A stretch of 64,000 nucleotides of DNA from Candidatus Cybelea sp. (GTDB lineage: Bacteria; Vulcanimicrobiota; Vulcanimicrobiia; Vulcanimicrobiales; Vulcanimicrobiaceae), in assembly GCA_036489315.1 (NCBI GenBank), contig DASXFZ010000057.1, positions 1 to 64,000 on the forward strand, written 5' to 3'. Position 1 is the first letter of the stretch, and the number at the start of each line of letters is the position of its first letter. Positions 33,785-41,812 of this stretch are shown here, piece after piece. Position numbers and translations under genes: made by a program. The notes under the pieces were generated by a model that was not told the DNA's origin, did not search any database, and saw only the letters and a list, made by a program, of their open reading frames with translations.

Positions 33785-34782
33785 GCGGCAGCCAACGTCG
33801 CCGACTCGAGGCGATCGATCGTCATCTCGATCGTTTCGATCGCCTCGGCCGCGTTTTCGATTCGCATGATGCGTTCGCGCAGCGATGCGGCCCCCGGAAT
33901 GCCTTTGAGATAGAGCGCGACGTGTTTGCGCATTTGCGGGACGGCGCGCGGCTCGCCGAGTTCCTCGACCATCGTGCGGTAGTGGACGATTGCAAAACGT
34001 AACCGTTCCGCGGGCGGCGGCAGCGGACGCGCGTCGCGCCCCTCCATCAGATCGGCGATCTGGGTGATGAGCCAGGGATTGCCCAGCGTCGCGCGCCCGA
34101 GCATGATCGCGTCCACTTTGCTTTCACGCATGCGCTGCATCGCGAGATCCGGATCGTCGAGATCGCCGTTTCCGATCACCGGAATTTCGACGCCCTCCTT
34201 GAGGCGCGCGATGTGCTCCCAGTCCGCTTCACCTTTGTAAAACTGCTTTGCGGTGCGCGCGTGCAGCGTCACCGCCGCGATGCCCGCATCCTGCGCGCGG
34301 CGAGCGACGTCCAGATAGACGAGCGCATCCTCGCTCCACCCCAGCCGCATCTTCATCGTTACCGGACAATCGACGGCGCCGACGACCGCCCGCATGATCG
34401 CTTCGCAGCGCTGCGGGTCGCGCAGGCAGGCCGAGCCGCCGTTGGTCTTGGTGACCTTCGGCGCCGGACAGCCGAAGTTGATATCGACGATATCGGCTCC
34501 GCACTCGCGCACGACCTTCGCCGCGAGCGCCATCGTAGCCGGGTCGTCGCCCCAGAGCTGGGTCGAGACCGGACGCTCGAGCCCGTGCTGATCGATCATC
34601 TCCATCGTCCGGCGGCTTCCGTACTTGAGCGCGTTCGACGAGACAAACTCGGTCACGGTCAGCCCCAGGCCGAAGGGCCGATAGAGCGCGCGCATCGTCC
34701 GGTTGGTCACGCCGGACATCGGCGCGAGGACGAGCGGCGGCCATATCTCGATCGGTCCGATGCGAAGCGGCGTTACCGGCAT
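33781..34782 (-). CDS. dusB: tRNA-dihydrouridine synthase (DusB type)
   Basis: 333 residues from the ATG at 34782. The FMN barrel starts PPLVLAPMSGVTNRTMRALY and contains DINFGCPAPKVTKTNGGSAC (catalytic Cys with NGGSAC), TLHARTAKQFYKG and AIMLGRATLGNPWL, all standard for DusB. It reduces uridines in the tRNA D-loop. Coupled to coaX upstream (4-bp gap) and overlapping the aminotransferase downstream. Dus subtype B is likely, by the NPW motif and overall similarity. Confidence 0.92.
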   Translation of the reverse strand: MPVTPLRIGPIEIWPPLVLAPMSGVTNRTMRALYRPFGLGLTVTEFVSSNALKYGSRRTMEMIDQHGLERPVSTQLWGDDPATMALAAKVVRECGADIVDINFGCPAPKVTKTNGGSACLRDPQRCEAIMRAVVGAVDCPVTMKMRLGWSEDALVYLDVARRAQDAGIAAVTLHARTAKQFYKGEADWEHIARLKEGVEIPVIGNGDLDDPDLAMQRMRESKVDAIMLGRATLGNPWLITQIADLMEGRDARPLPPPAERLRFAIVHYRTMVEELGEPRAVPQMRKHVALYLKGIPGAASLRERIMRIENAAEAIETIEMTIDRLESATLAAA

Positions 34783-34786
34783 GTTG

Positions 34787-35584
34787 CTATGGGTTAAACG
34801 GCTCGTCGCCGGGCGCCTCGCCCGCGGCTTGGCGCGCAAAGAGGCAGAGTCCGAGCAGGCTCAGGTGCGGATCGACGGCCTCAACGACGGGCGCGTGCTT
34901 GGCGACGACGTCGCCGAGACCGCCGGTGGCCACGACCATCGCGCGCACGCCCATCTCCGAGCGAATCCGCTCGACGATCGCCTCAACCTGCCCCGCGAAG
35001 CCGTAAACGATGCCGCTCTGCAGCGCTTCGACGGTATTGCGCCCAATTGCCCGGCCGGGCGCTTCGAGTCCGATCTGCGGAAGCTTGGCCGTCCGTCCGA
35101 TCAAGGCGTCGATCGAAACGTTGACGCCGGGCGCGATCGCGACGCCGAGATACTCGCGCGCGGCCGAGATCGCGATGAAGACCGTCGCGGTACCGAAGCT
35201 CACGACGATCAGCGGCGCGCCGAACCGCTCGAGGCCGCCGATCGCGGCGGCGACGAGGTCGGCACCCACTTCGGCCGGGTTCTCGGTGACGACCGGGATC
35301 AGCCGCTGCGTCTGCGGCTTGAGGAAGACGGGCGACGTGCCGAAGAAACGCGTGCAGACGCTTTCGAGGATCGGATCGAGCTTCGGCACGACGCTCGCGA
35401 TCGCGACCGCGCCGATCGCTGCGAGCTCGACGTTCCCGGTGGCAAAAAGCTGCGTGAAAAAGACGCCGTATTCGTCGGGCGTACGGCGCAGTTCGGTCGT
35501 CACCCGCCAGGTGTGCGTCAACGTATCCCCGGAAAAACACCCGAGCTTGGTTTCGGTGTTGCCGACGTCGATCGTCAAGAGCAT
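34787..35584 (-). CDS. coaX: Type III pantothenate kinase
   Basis: 265 residues from ATG 35584. The opening LLTIDVGNTETKLGCF is the ATP-binding ASKHA motif of CoaX, and VVSFGTATVFIAISA plus PGVNVSIDALIGRTAKLP give the second phosphate-binding and substrate loops. It phosphorylates pantothenate, the first step to CoA, without feedback by CoA. Overlaps coaBC by 10 bp, completing a panC-coaBC-coaX block. Confidence 0.95.
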   Translation of the reverse strand: MLLTIDVGNTETKLGCFSGDTLTHTWRVTTELRRTPDEYGVFFTQLFATGNVELAAIGAVAIASVVPKLDPILESVCTRFFGTSPVFLKPQTQRLIPVVTENPAEVGADLVAAAIGGLERFGAPLIVVSFGTATVFIAISAAREYLGVAIAPGVNVSIDALIGRTAKLPQIGLEAPGRAIGRNTVEALQSGIVYGFAGQVEAIVERIRSEMGVRAMVVATGGLGDVVAKHAPVVEAVDPHLSLLGLCLFARQAAGEAPGDEPFNP

Positions 35585-36783
35585 TGCATCAACTCCTCGA
35601 TCCCGTCGAGCAGCCGGGCTGCGAGCGTCGCTTTCGAAGCGCGCCCGAGCTCCTTGCGCCCCGCCGCACCCCACAGCAGCACGAGCTCGTTTGGGCCGAG
35701 ACCGAATCCGCGTTCGCCGCGCACGTCGTTCACAGCGATCGCGTCGAGGTGCTTCGCGCGCAGCTTCGCGCGCCCATTTGCTTCGTGGTCGTCGGTCTCG
35801 GCGGCAAAACCGACGAGAAAACTCCCGCCTTTTGCTTCGCCGAGCGCCGCTAAGACGTCGGGATTCGCCTCGAAGGCGACGACCAGCTCGGCGCTGCCTT
35901 TTTTGAGCTTCGAATCGCTCGACTCGGCCGGCCGCCAGTCGGCGACCGCGGCGCTGGCGATCACGAGGTCGGCGCCGGCTGCGTGCGCGAGCGCGGCGTC
36001 GTAGAGCTCACGCGCCGTCGTCACCCGCACGACCTCGACGCCCGCCGGCGCTTCGAGAAGCGTCGGGCCGAGCAGCAGCGTAACGCGCGCGCCGCGCAGC
36101 GCCGCCTCACGCGCGAGCTCGATGCCGGTCGAACCGGTCGAGGCGTTGCTGACGAAGCGCACGGGATCGAAGGCTTCGCGAGTCGGCCCTGCCGTAATCG
36201 CGACCCGCTTTCCTTGGAGCGATTGCCGCCGGCGCAGCGCGCGTTCGAGTGCCTCGAGCAGCTGCTCCTCGGAGGCGAGACGCCCCAGACCCTGCTCGCG
36301 CTCCGCGAGAAAACCACGCTCCGGATCGACGACTTCGTAGCCGCGTGCCCGCAGCGCGGAAAGATTGGCTTGCGTCGCGGCATCTTCGTACATCGCCTCG
36401 TTCATCGCCGGCGCAACAATGCGAGGAATGCGCGCCGCGAGCAGCGCCGCCGTCAGGACGTCGTCGGCGATTCCCGCGGCGAGCTTGGCAATCAGATTTG
36501 CCGTCGCCGGCGCGACGAGCGCGACCGCGGCCTCGCGGACCAAGCGAATGTGCGGTATGCGTTCGGGAAGATCCCAGAGCGAGGTGTACACCGGGCGCGC
36601 GGTCAGCGACGCGAACGTCAAGGGAGCCACGAAACGCTCCGCTTCGGCGGTCATCACGACGTCGACGCTGGCGCCGCGCTGAACGAGCGCGCTGGTTAGT
36701 GCAGCTGCCTTGTATGCGGCGATTCCGCCGGCGACGCCGAGAAAGATCCGCGCTTGATCGAACGGCTTCACCGGCCAACCCAC
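35575..36783 (-). CDS. coaBC: Bifunctional phosphopantothenoylcysteine decarboxylase/synthetase
   Basis: 402 residues. The CoaC half (1-190) shows GVAGGIAAYKAAALTSALV, the catalytic His in ERIPHIRL, and PAMNEAMY. The CoaB half (195-402) shows AITAGPTREAFDPVRFVSNAS, TGSTGIELAREA, and DLVIASAAVADWRP, followed by the C-terminal NDVRGERGFG. It makes 4'-phosphopantetheine from phosphopantothenate and cysteine using CTP. Overlaps panC by 16 bp and coaX by 10 bp. Confidence 0.96.
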   Translation of the reverse strand: MGWPVKPFDQARIFLGVAGGIAAYKAAALTSALVQRGASVDVVMTAEAERFVAPLTFASLTARPVYTSLWDLPERIPHIRLVREAAVALVAPATANLIAKLAAGIADDVLTAALLAARIPRIVAPAMNEAMYEDAATQANLSALRARGYEVVDPERGFLAEREQGLGRLASEEQLLEALERALRRRQSLQGKRVAITAGPTREAFDPVRFVSNASTGSTGIELAREAALRGARVTLLLGPTLLEAPAGVEVVRVTTARELYDAALAHAAGADLVIASAAVADWRPAESSDSKLKKGSAELVVAFEANPDVLAALGEAKGGSFLVGFAAETDDHEANGRAKLRAKHLDAIAVNDVRGERGFGLGPNELVLLWGAAGRKELGRASKATLAARLLDGIEELMQCS

Positions 36784-37616
36784 ACGTTGTCGATCAACCG
36801 CGTCGTGCCCAGGCGCGCCGCGCCGATGATGAAAGCCGGCGGACGCAGCGCCTCGATCGGCTCAAACGACGTACCGTCGACCACATCGAGGTAGTCGAGC
36901 TTTGCGAGCGGGCTGAGGGCCGTTCGTCCGGCCGCCAGCGCCTGAGATTTCGCCGCGCCGCTCTCGAGGGCAGCGCGCACCGCGCGCAGCGCGGCGTAAA
37001 GGGTCGGCGCCGCCGCGCGCTGCGCTTCGTCGAGATAGCGATTGCGGCTGGACATCGCTAAGCCGTCGGGCTCGCGAACGGTCGGGACGATTTCGAGCTC
37101 GACAGGGAAATTGAGATCGCCGAGCATTTTACGCGTCAGCACGGCTTGCTGCGCGTCCTTCTGCCCGAGAAAGAGCACGTCGGGCTGCACGATGTTGAGC
37201 AGCTTGGCGATCACCGTCAGCACCCCGCGAAAGTGTCCCGGTCGAATTGCACCTTCGAAAGAAGCGTCGGACGAATCGACGTCGACGCGGGTAGCGAATG
37301 AGTCGGGGTACATCGTCTTGGGCTCCGGCGAAAAGAGCGCGTCGACGCCGGCGGCGGCAAGCCGCTCGCGATCGCCGGGCAGATCGCGCGGATACCGTGC
37401 CAGGTCTTCGTTCGGTCCAAACTGCAGCGGGTTGACGAAGATCGAGGCGACGACGGCGCGGCAGCGTTCGCGCGCTCGCCGCACGAGTTCGAGATGTCCG
37501 TCGTGCAGCGCTCCCATCGTCGGAACGAAGCCGATCGGGCGCGGCAGCTCCGCCAGCTGCGCGCGTAAGCGCGCAACCGAATCGGCACTTTGCACGAGCT
37601 CTTTAGAACCTCGCAA
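36768..37616 (-). CDS. panC: Pantothenate synthetase
   Basis: 282 residues from TTG 37616; a GTG at 37595 gives a more typical N-terminus (VQSADSVARLRAQLAEL). Motifs: GFVPTMGALHDGH (adenylation HxGH-type), IFVNPLQFGPNED, LFLGQKDAQQAVL, and the KMSK-like MSSRN near residue 183. Condenses pantoate and beta-alanine. Upstream FHA gene ends in adjoining bases (TAG then TTG). Confidence 0.96.
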   Translation of the reverse strand: MRGSKELVQSADSVARLRAQLAELPRPIGFVPTMGALHDGHLELVRRARERCRAVVASIFVNPLQFGPNEDLARYPRDLPGDRERLAAAGVDALFSPEPKTMYPDSFATRVDVDSSDASFEGAIRPGHFRGVLTVIAKLLNIVQPDVLFLGQKDAQQAVLTRKMLGDLNFPVELEIVPTVREPDGLAMSSRNRYLDEAQRAAAPTLYAALRAVRAALESGAAKSQALAAGRTALSPLAKLDYLDVVDGTSFEPIEALRPPAFIIGAARLGTTRLIDNVWVGR

Positions 37617-37910
37617 CTAGGACCGGGTTACGCGCAGCATCGTCCGCCCGACGACGAACGGGACGCCGATCGGAAGCGGAACGTCGCCGATGACGGCCTC
37701 GCCGTTCAGGCGCGTCCCGTTGCGGCTTCGCAGGTCGGTGAGTCGAATGGAGCCGGAATCGATCTCCAGCCGTGCGTGTTGCCGAGATACGTAGCGGTCG
37801 AGTGCGAGGCAGGCCTCCGCCAAACCGTCATCACGCCCGATGACGATCTGGCGCTCGAACGGCCAGGTCTTGCCGTCGAGCGGGCCGCTGAGCACTTCGA
37901 GCACGTACAT
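37617..37910 (-). CDS. FHA-domain protein
   Basis: 97 residues forming one forkhead-associated domain: QIVIGRDDG (GR motif), RYVSRQHARLEI (S-x-x-H), and LTDLRSRNGTRLNGE (N-G). FHA domains bind phosphothreonine peptides. No kinase is encoded in the window, so the phospho-partner is unknown. It heads the panC-coaBC-coaX-dus-aminotransferase run, with a 10-bp stem in its leader. Confidence 0.9.
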   Translation of the reverse strand: MYVLEVLSGPLDGKTWPFERQIVIGRDDGLAEACLALDRYVSRQHARLEIDSGSIRLTDLRSRNGTRLNGEAVIGDVPLPIGVPFVVGRTMLRVTRS

Positions 37911-37937
37911 GGCCGCCAGCCCTTCTCTAGCGGAACC

Positions 37938-37962
37938 GGCCGCCTCCTGGCGGGAGGCGGCC
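37938..37962. other. Hairpin in the divergent FHA / small-ORF promoter region
   Basis: A perfect 10-bp stem, GGCCGCCTCC with GGAGGCGGCC, and a 5-base loop TGGCG. No U-tract follows on either strand, so it is a poor terminator. On the minus strand it lies 28 bp upstream of the FHA start; the stem contains GGAGG/CCTCC, able to mask or mimic a ribosome site. Confidence 0.4.
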
Positions 37963-38002
37963 TAAGAAATCCTCCAGAGGGCGACGATATAAGAGAGGTA
38001 CG

Positions 38003-38218
38003 ATGGACGACCGAATCGATCAGCTGCTCCACCTCATCGAAGCCGAGCCCGATGGTTTGCGGGCTGCCGAGTTTCTCCAAGCGCAAGAAATTCTCCAGAG
38101 CCTGGTCGGCAAAACGGTCACCGCGGCCTCGGTCGAGGATACGCGCATCATCCTGACGACATCGGACGGCTGCCGTTACCACTTTTACGGCTTCATGGGC
38201 AGCGTCGCAGCCGACTAG
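38003..38218 (+). CDS. Small protein of unknown function
   Basis: 71 residues, MDDRIDQLLHLIEAEPDGL at the start and DGCRYHFYGFMGSVAAD at the end. It begins with a helical segment rich in Leu, Glu and Gln, then a beta-like C-terminus with a single Cys. An AGAGAGG ribosome site precedes the ATG, and codon use matches neighbours. It is the only plus-strand gene between 24243 and 41431, divergent from FHA and convergent with the 38219 gene, whose stop lies in the next base. Not recognised. Confidence 0.6.
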   Translation: MDDRIDQLLHLIEAEPDGLRAAEFLQAQEILQSLVGKTVTAASVEDTRIILTTSDGCRYHFYGFMGSVAAD

Positions 38219-39466
38219 TCAGGCCTCCAGCGCGCGCGCTGCGAAGAGCGCACCGAGATACGCATGCGCGAGGCTCACGCCGCCCTGCACGTAGACTTCG
38301 TACGGCGCACGCAGGGGCGCGTCGCACGAGAGTTCGATCGTCGCGCCGCCGACGAACGCGCCCGACGACATCAGAACGGGGTCGGTATAACCGGGCACGG
38401 CTCCGGGTTCCGGCCGGAATCGCGCGTTGACGGGCAGTGCGTTCTGCAGCCCCGCCGCGAAGCGGCCTAAACGCTGCGCGTTCCCCAAACCGATCGCCTG
38501 CACGATATCGGTGCGCTTCGCGCCGCAGACCGGATCGACGCGATAACCGAGCGCCTCGAAGAGCGCAGCGAAAAAATCGAGGCCACGCAGCGAGGCTTCG
38601 ACGACCGACGGTGCGAGGAAGAGTCCTTGAAAAAAAGCGCGGCCGAGCCCGAGCGTCGGCCCGAGCGCGGCGCCCAGCCCGGGTGCGTACAACCGTGCGG
38701 CCACGCGCTCGACCAGCTCGCGCCGTCCCGCAACGTAAGCTCCGGCGGGTGCGATCGACCCGCCGAGATTTTTGATCAGCGAGCCCATGATCAGATCGGC
38801 GCCGGCCGGCAGCGGCTCGCGTTCTTCGACCAGCTCGCCGTAGCAGTTGTCGACCAGCACGACTGCCTCGGGCGCCTTCTCTTTGACCAGACGGTACGCG
38901 TGCTCGCACTCGGCGACGCTCAGCGCGCGCCGCGGCGCATAACCGCGGGAGCGTTGGATGAAGACGCCGGCAACCGTTGCGCTCTCGAGCGCGCGCGCGA
39001 CCGCATCGAGATCGATTCCCCCATCGGCCGCAAGCGGGAGCTCCGCGTACTCCACGCCTTGGGAGGCGAGCGAATAGGGCGCGGCGCAGATCGCGTTGCG
39101 CAGCGTGTCGTACGGAGCGCCGGAGATCGAGAGCAGCGTTCGCGACGGCGGCGTACAGGCCGCGAGCGCGGCTACGATCGCATGCGTGCCGCTGACAATC
39201 GAAAGCCGCGCGAGCGCGCGCTGCGCGCCGAGCACGCGCGCGAGCAGTGCTTCGTACCGCTCTCGGGCCGCGTCGTCGTAGCCATATCCGGTCGTCCCGG
39301 CGAGGTCACTCTCGGCGATCCCCTCTGCGAGAAAGGCCTCCAACACGCTGAGTTGGGTCGCGCGCTGCGCCGGATACTCGAGCGCCTCGCATCGCTCGTA
39401 TGCCGCAAGCGCGGCATCGCGCACGCGGCCGCCGATAGCGAAACGCTCGCACATTTGGGCGATCAT
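38219..39466 (-). CDS. Methionine gamma-lyase family PLP protein (aluminium-resistance type)
   Basis: 415 residues. The lysine segment LIMGSLIKNLGGSIAPAG holds the PLP-binding Lys, preceded by VLVDNCYGELVEE, and TTGYGYDDAARERYEALLAR near the N-terminus is characteristic of the family sometimes called aluminium-resistance protein or YnbB. These are cystathionine-gamma-synthase-like enzymes; the physiological substrate is not settled. ATG 39466 overlaps the EIIC stop (ATGA). Confidence 0.85.
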   Translation of the reverse strand: MIAQMCERFAIGGRVRDAALAAYERCEALEYPAQRATQLSVLEAFLAEGIAESDLAGTTGYGYDDAARERYEALLARVLGAQRALARLSIVSGTHAIVAALAACTPPSRTLLSISGAPYDTLRNAICAAPYSLASQGVEYAELPLAADGGIDLDAVARALESATVAGVFIQRSRGYAPRRALSVAECEHAYRLVKEKAPEAVVLVDNCYGELVEEREPLPAGADLIMGSLIKNLGGSIAPAGAYVAGRRELVERVAARLYAPGLGAALGPTLGLGRAFFQGLFLAPSVVEASLRGLDFFAALFEALGYRVDPVCGAKRTDIVQAIGLGNAQRLGRFAAGLQNALPVNARFRPEPGAVPGYTDPVLMSSGAFVGGATIELSCDAPLRAPYEVYVQGGVSLAHAYLGALFAARALEA

Positions 39467-40680
39467 TTTTCGCCCTCGACGTGCCGCTCGTAGGCTCGAA
39501 CGAACGGATAGTACATCGCGGTCGCAAGCGCAATGTTGAACGCGGCCAGCGCGATCGCGCGCAGATCCTGCGTCGCCAGGTACGTCGAGACGAACGTCGG
39601 TATCGATGAGGGAACGTAAAACGCCGCGCGCGAGACCAAGCCCGTGGCGACCGCAATATAGGTGACGGTCGCCAAGACGACCGGCGCACCGACGAACGGC
39701 AGCACCAAGTGCGGATTAAAGACTACGGGAGCGGCAAAGAGCAGCGGCTCGTTCAGATTGAAGAGCGCCGGCACGATCGTCGCGCGACCGACTCGGCGCA
39801 GCCGCGGCACTCGCGAGAAGGCGAAGAGTCCCGCCAGCGGCAGCGTCGCCCCCGCGCCGCCGGGAAAGACGAAGAGAAAGAGCGAGACGACGACCACGTA
39901 CGGCAGCGGCTGGTGCACCGTAAAGGCGTGCGTGTTCTGCATCTGCATCGTCAGATATACCGGCGTGACGATCGCCGCGAGCACGGCCGGCCCGTGAACG
40001 CCGGCCGTCCAGAGCAGCGTTTCGATCAGAACGATCGCGATAAGCGCGACGTACGTGTCGCCAAGGTGCGCGATCGGCTGCATCGCGCCGGCTATCTCCG
40101 CCGGCAGCGAAACGTGCAGAGCATACAGTCCGGCGAAGGTCGCCACGCCGAGCGCCGAACCGAGCCAGTCGGCGAGCGGCGGACGAACGCCCCGCCGCAG
40201 CAGCCAAATCCATGCGGCGCCGATTCCGCAGGCGAGCATGGCGATGAAGAGTCCGGCGGTGCCCGCCAGGCGCAGGTACTCGATCGCGCTCGGTCCGAAC
40301 GGCCGCGGCAGGGCGAGTGCAAACGCGGCAATGCTGCCGAGCAGCAGCGGCGTCATCGCATACCCGGTCGCGCGCGCCAAGCGGACCGGCAAAATCACGA
40401 CCAGTGCTGCCGCCATAACGCCGAACGCCGGAAGCAACGCGCCGGCGACGCGCAGACCGAGCGCTTCGTCGCGTCCGGTTCCGGAGGCGAGCTGCGCAGC
40501 AAGGATGCCGACGAACGCGAAGGCGAGGCCGATAAAGCTCCAGGGCAGCCCGTCGCGCAGCGCAACGACGAATGCCAGCTCTCCAAGCCGCCGCATAAGC
40601 GGGACGGCTCGCCGCTCGAAGGCGAGGAAGAGCTTAGAGGCGGCGGACCACGGCTTCGACGCGACCGACGATCTCGACAT
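39463..40680 (-). CDS. Orphan PTS EIIC (cellobiose/lactose type) permease
   Basis: 405 residues with about ten membrane helices. Blocks VVALRDGLPWSFIG near 39 and IVPALFNLNEPLLFAAPVVFNP near 290 match EIIC proteins of the lactose/cellobiose family, where the E-P-L-L-F stretch lines the sugar site. No EIIA, EIIB, HPr or EI gene is nearby, so it either depends on distant partners or works as a non-PTS carrier. The chosen ATG (40680) overlaps lexA by 47 bp; a later start near residue 29 is possible. Confidence 0.8.
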   Translation of the reverse strand: MSRSSVASKPWSAASKLFLAFERRAVPLMRRLGELAFVVALRDGLPWSFIGLAFAFVGILAAQLASGTGRDEALGLRVAGALLPAFGVMAAALVVILPVRLARATGYAMTPLLLGSIAAFALALPRPFGPSAIEYLRLAGTAGLFIAMLACGIGAAWIWLLRRGVRPPLADWLGSALGVATFAGLYALHVSLPAEIAGAMQPIAHLGDTYVALIAIVLIETLLWTAGVHGPAVLAAIVTPVYLTMQMQNTHAFTVHQPLPYVVVVSLFLFVFPGGAGATLPLAGLFAFSRVPRLRRVGRATIVPALFNLNEPLLFAAPVVFNPHLVLPFVGAPVVLATVTYIAVATGLVSRAAFYVPSSIPTFVSTYLATQDLRAIALAAFNIALATAMYYPFVRAYERHVEGEK

Positions 40681-41254
40681 CGCTCGCGTAGATTGGCGCC
40701 ATCGCGCGATTCTCCGGCTGTAGGCGAATCCGGCCCGATTCGCGGTAGAAGCGTTTTACGGTTGCCTCGCCGTCCAGCATTGCGACGACGATCTCGCCAT
40801 TTTCGGCCGAACGCTGCGGGCGCACGAGGATCAGATCGCCATCGAGAATCGCGGCCTCGACCATCGAGTCACCCTGAACCCGGAGCATGAAAGCGTCCGA
40901 GGAGCGGGGTACGAACGCGGCGGAGAGAGCGAACTCGCCCTCGACATCCTCTTGTGCGGTAATCGGCACGCCGGCTGCGACCCGGCCGAGAATCGGCATC
41001 ACGACGGTGTCGTGAGCGGGAGGCCCGCCGGCCGAGCGCATTGCGCGCGGCTTGGTCGGATCCCGCGAGATCATCCCGCGGCGCTCGAGGGCTTTTAAGT
41101 GGGCGTGAATGGTGGACGAGGACGAAAGCCCGACGCGTTCTCCGATCTCGCGAACCGAGGGCGGGTAGCCTCGCTCGGCGGTAAAAGCGCGAATTACGGC
41201 GAGAATGCTGCGCTGCCGTTCGGTCGCCGGCTTCTCGCTAGGGTCTTTCCGCAT
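40634..41254 (-). CDS. lexA: SOS response repressor LexA
   Basis: 206 residues. Winged-helix DNA-binding domain with the recognition region SVREIGERVGLSSSSTIH near 33-50, the self-cleavage Ala-Gly at residues 94-95 (RVAAGVP), the nucleophile Ser130 (QGDSMVE) and general base Lys167 (EATVKRF). On DNA damage RecA-ssDNA triggers cleavage and derepression. GGAGG lies before the ATG. Its promoter region carries two LexA boxes shared with the divergent LysM gene, so autoregulation is expected. Confidence 0.97.
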   Translation of the reverse strand: MRKDPSEKPATERQRSILAVIRAFTAERGYPPSVREIGERVGLSSSSTIHAHLKALERRGMISRDPTKPRAMRSAGGPPAHDTVVMPILGRVAAGVPITAQEDVEGEFALSAAFVPRSSDAFMLRVQGDSMVEAAILDGDLILVRPQRSAENGEIVVAMLDGEATVKRFYRESGRIRLQPENRAMAPIYASDVEIVGRVEAVVRRL

Positions 41255-41332
41255 CGATCCTCCGTCGGCTCATAATGCCATGCATATGGCACTTAGCACG
41301 GGTACAACCCTAACATAAAACCGCTTCGATGG

Positions 41333-41346
41333 CAAACATACGTTCG
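41333..41346 (-). promoter_or_regulatory. LexA (SOS) box A
   Basis: On the minus strand the 14-mer CGAACGTATGTTTG fits the Gram-positive consensus CGAACRNRYGTTYG at every position. It lies about 80 bp upstream of lexA and 8 bp upstream of the -35 of the divergent gene, so LexA bound here could control both. Confidence 0.8.
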
Positions 41347-41353
41347 TAATCTC

Positions 41354-41384
41354 TTGACAGCGCTTGGAGGCCCCATGGTAAAAT
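41354..41384 (+). promoter_or_regulatory. Promoter for the LysM gene
   Basis: TTGACA at 41354-41359 and TAAAAT at 41379-41384 are separated by 19 bp, slightly long. LexA box A ends 7 bp before the -35 and box B begins 8 bp after the -10, so LexA would sit on both sides of RNA polymerase. Confidence 0.6.
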
Positions 41385-41392
41385 GTAGTGGA

Positions 41393-41406
41393 CGAACAGG
41401 CGTTTG
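41393..41406 (+). promoter_or_regulatory. LexA (SOS) box B
   Basis: CGAACAGGCGTTTG fits CGAACRNRYGTTYG at every position. It covers the expected transcription start of the LysM gene (GTG at 41431), a classic repressor position. Confidence 0.8.
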
Positions 41407-41430
41407 GCACTAAATATAGGAGTAAAGACG

Positions 41431-41709
41431 GTGGGTAGGCGCAAACGATTCACACTTATGCCGGCGATCGCGGTGGCGGCGCTCGGCCTCATGGTCGCCC
41501 TTCCGACGCTCTCCAGCGTCCGCCTCTACGCGGCCAGTGCTCGGCACTACGCGACGGTGACGGTCCGGCCCGGCGACACCCTGTGGGGTATCGCGGCCGC
41601 CCATTCGGCGCCGAGCGCCGACCTCCAGGAGGTCGTCGATCGGATCAGCGACGTCAATCACTTGAGCGGGACGATCCAGCCCGGCCAGCACCTAAGGATC
41701 CCCGAGTAA
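41431..41709 (+). CDS. SOS-regulated LysM protein, YneA/ChiZ-like cell-division suppressor (candidate)
   Basis: 92 residues from GTG 41431, chosen because AGGAG lies 8 bp upstream (a TTG at 41404 would overlap LexA box B). Residues about 9-30 are a membrane anchor or uncleaved signal; 42-90 are one LysM domain (VRPGDTLWGIAAAH ... ISDVNHLSGTIQPGQHLRI) for peptidoglycan binding. Small size, N-terminal anchor, single LysM and divergence from lexA across two LexA boxes match yneA of Bacillus, chiZ of Mycobacterium and divS of Corynebacterium, which delay division after DNA damage. The function here is inferred from this arrangement; no catalytic domain is present. A terminator follows at 41752. 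Confidence 0.78.
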   Translation: MGRRKRFTLMPAIAVAALGLMVALPTLSSVRLYAASARHYATVTVRPGDTLWGIAAAHSAPSADLQEVVDRISDVNHLSGTIQPGQHLRIPE

Positions 41710-41751
41710 GCGTTCCTCGCTCACTCAGCCCTCCGGAGGTTCCCAGATTTA

Positions 41752-41790
41752 GCGAAAGCCGCGCCGCTGCGCGGCTTTCGCAATTTCTTC
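41752..41790 (+). terminator. Intrinsic terminator after the LysM gene
   Basis: A perfect 12-bp stem GCGAAAGCCGCG / CGCGGCTTTCGC with a short loop, then AATTTCTTC. The T-tract is weak but the stem is strong; it is 43 bp past the LysM stop. Confidence 0.7.
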
Positions 41791-41812
41791 CCCGCTCATC
41801 GAGGCGGCAATG

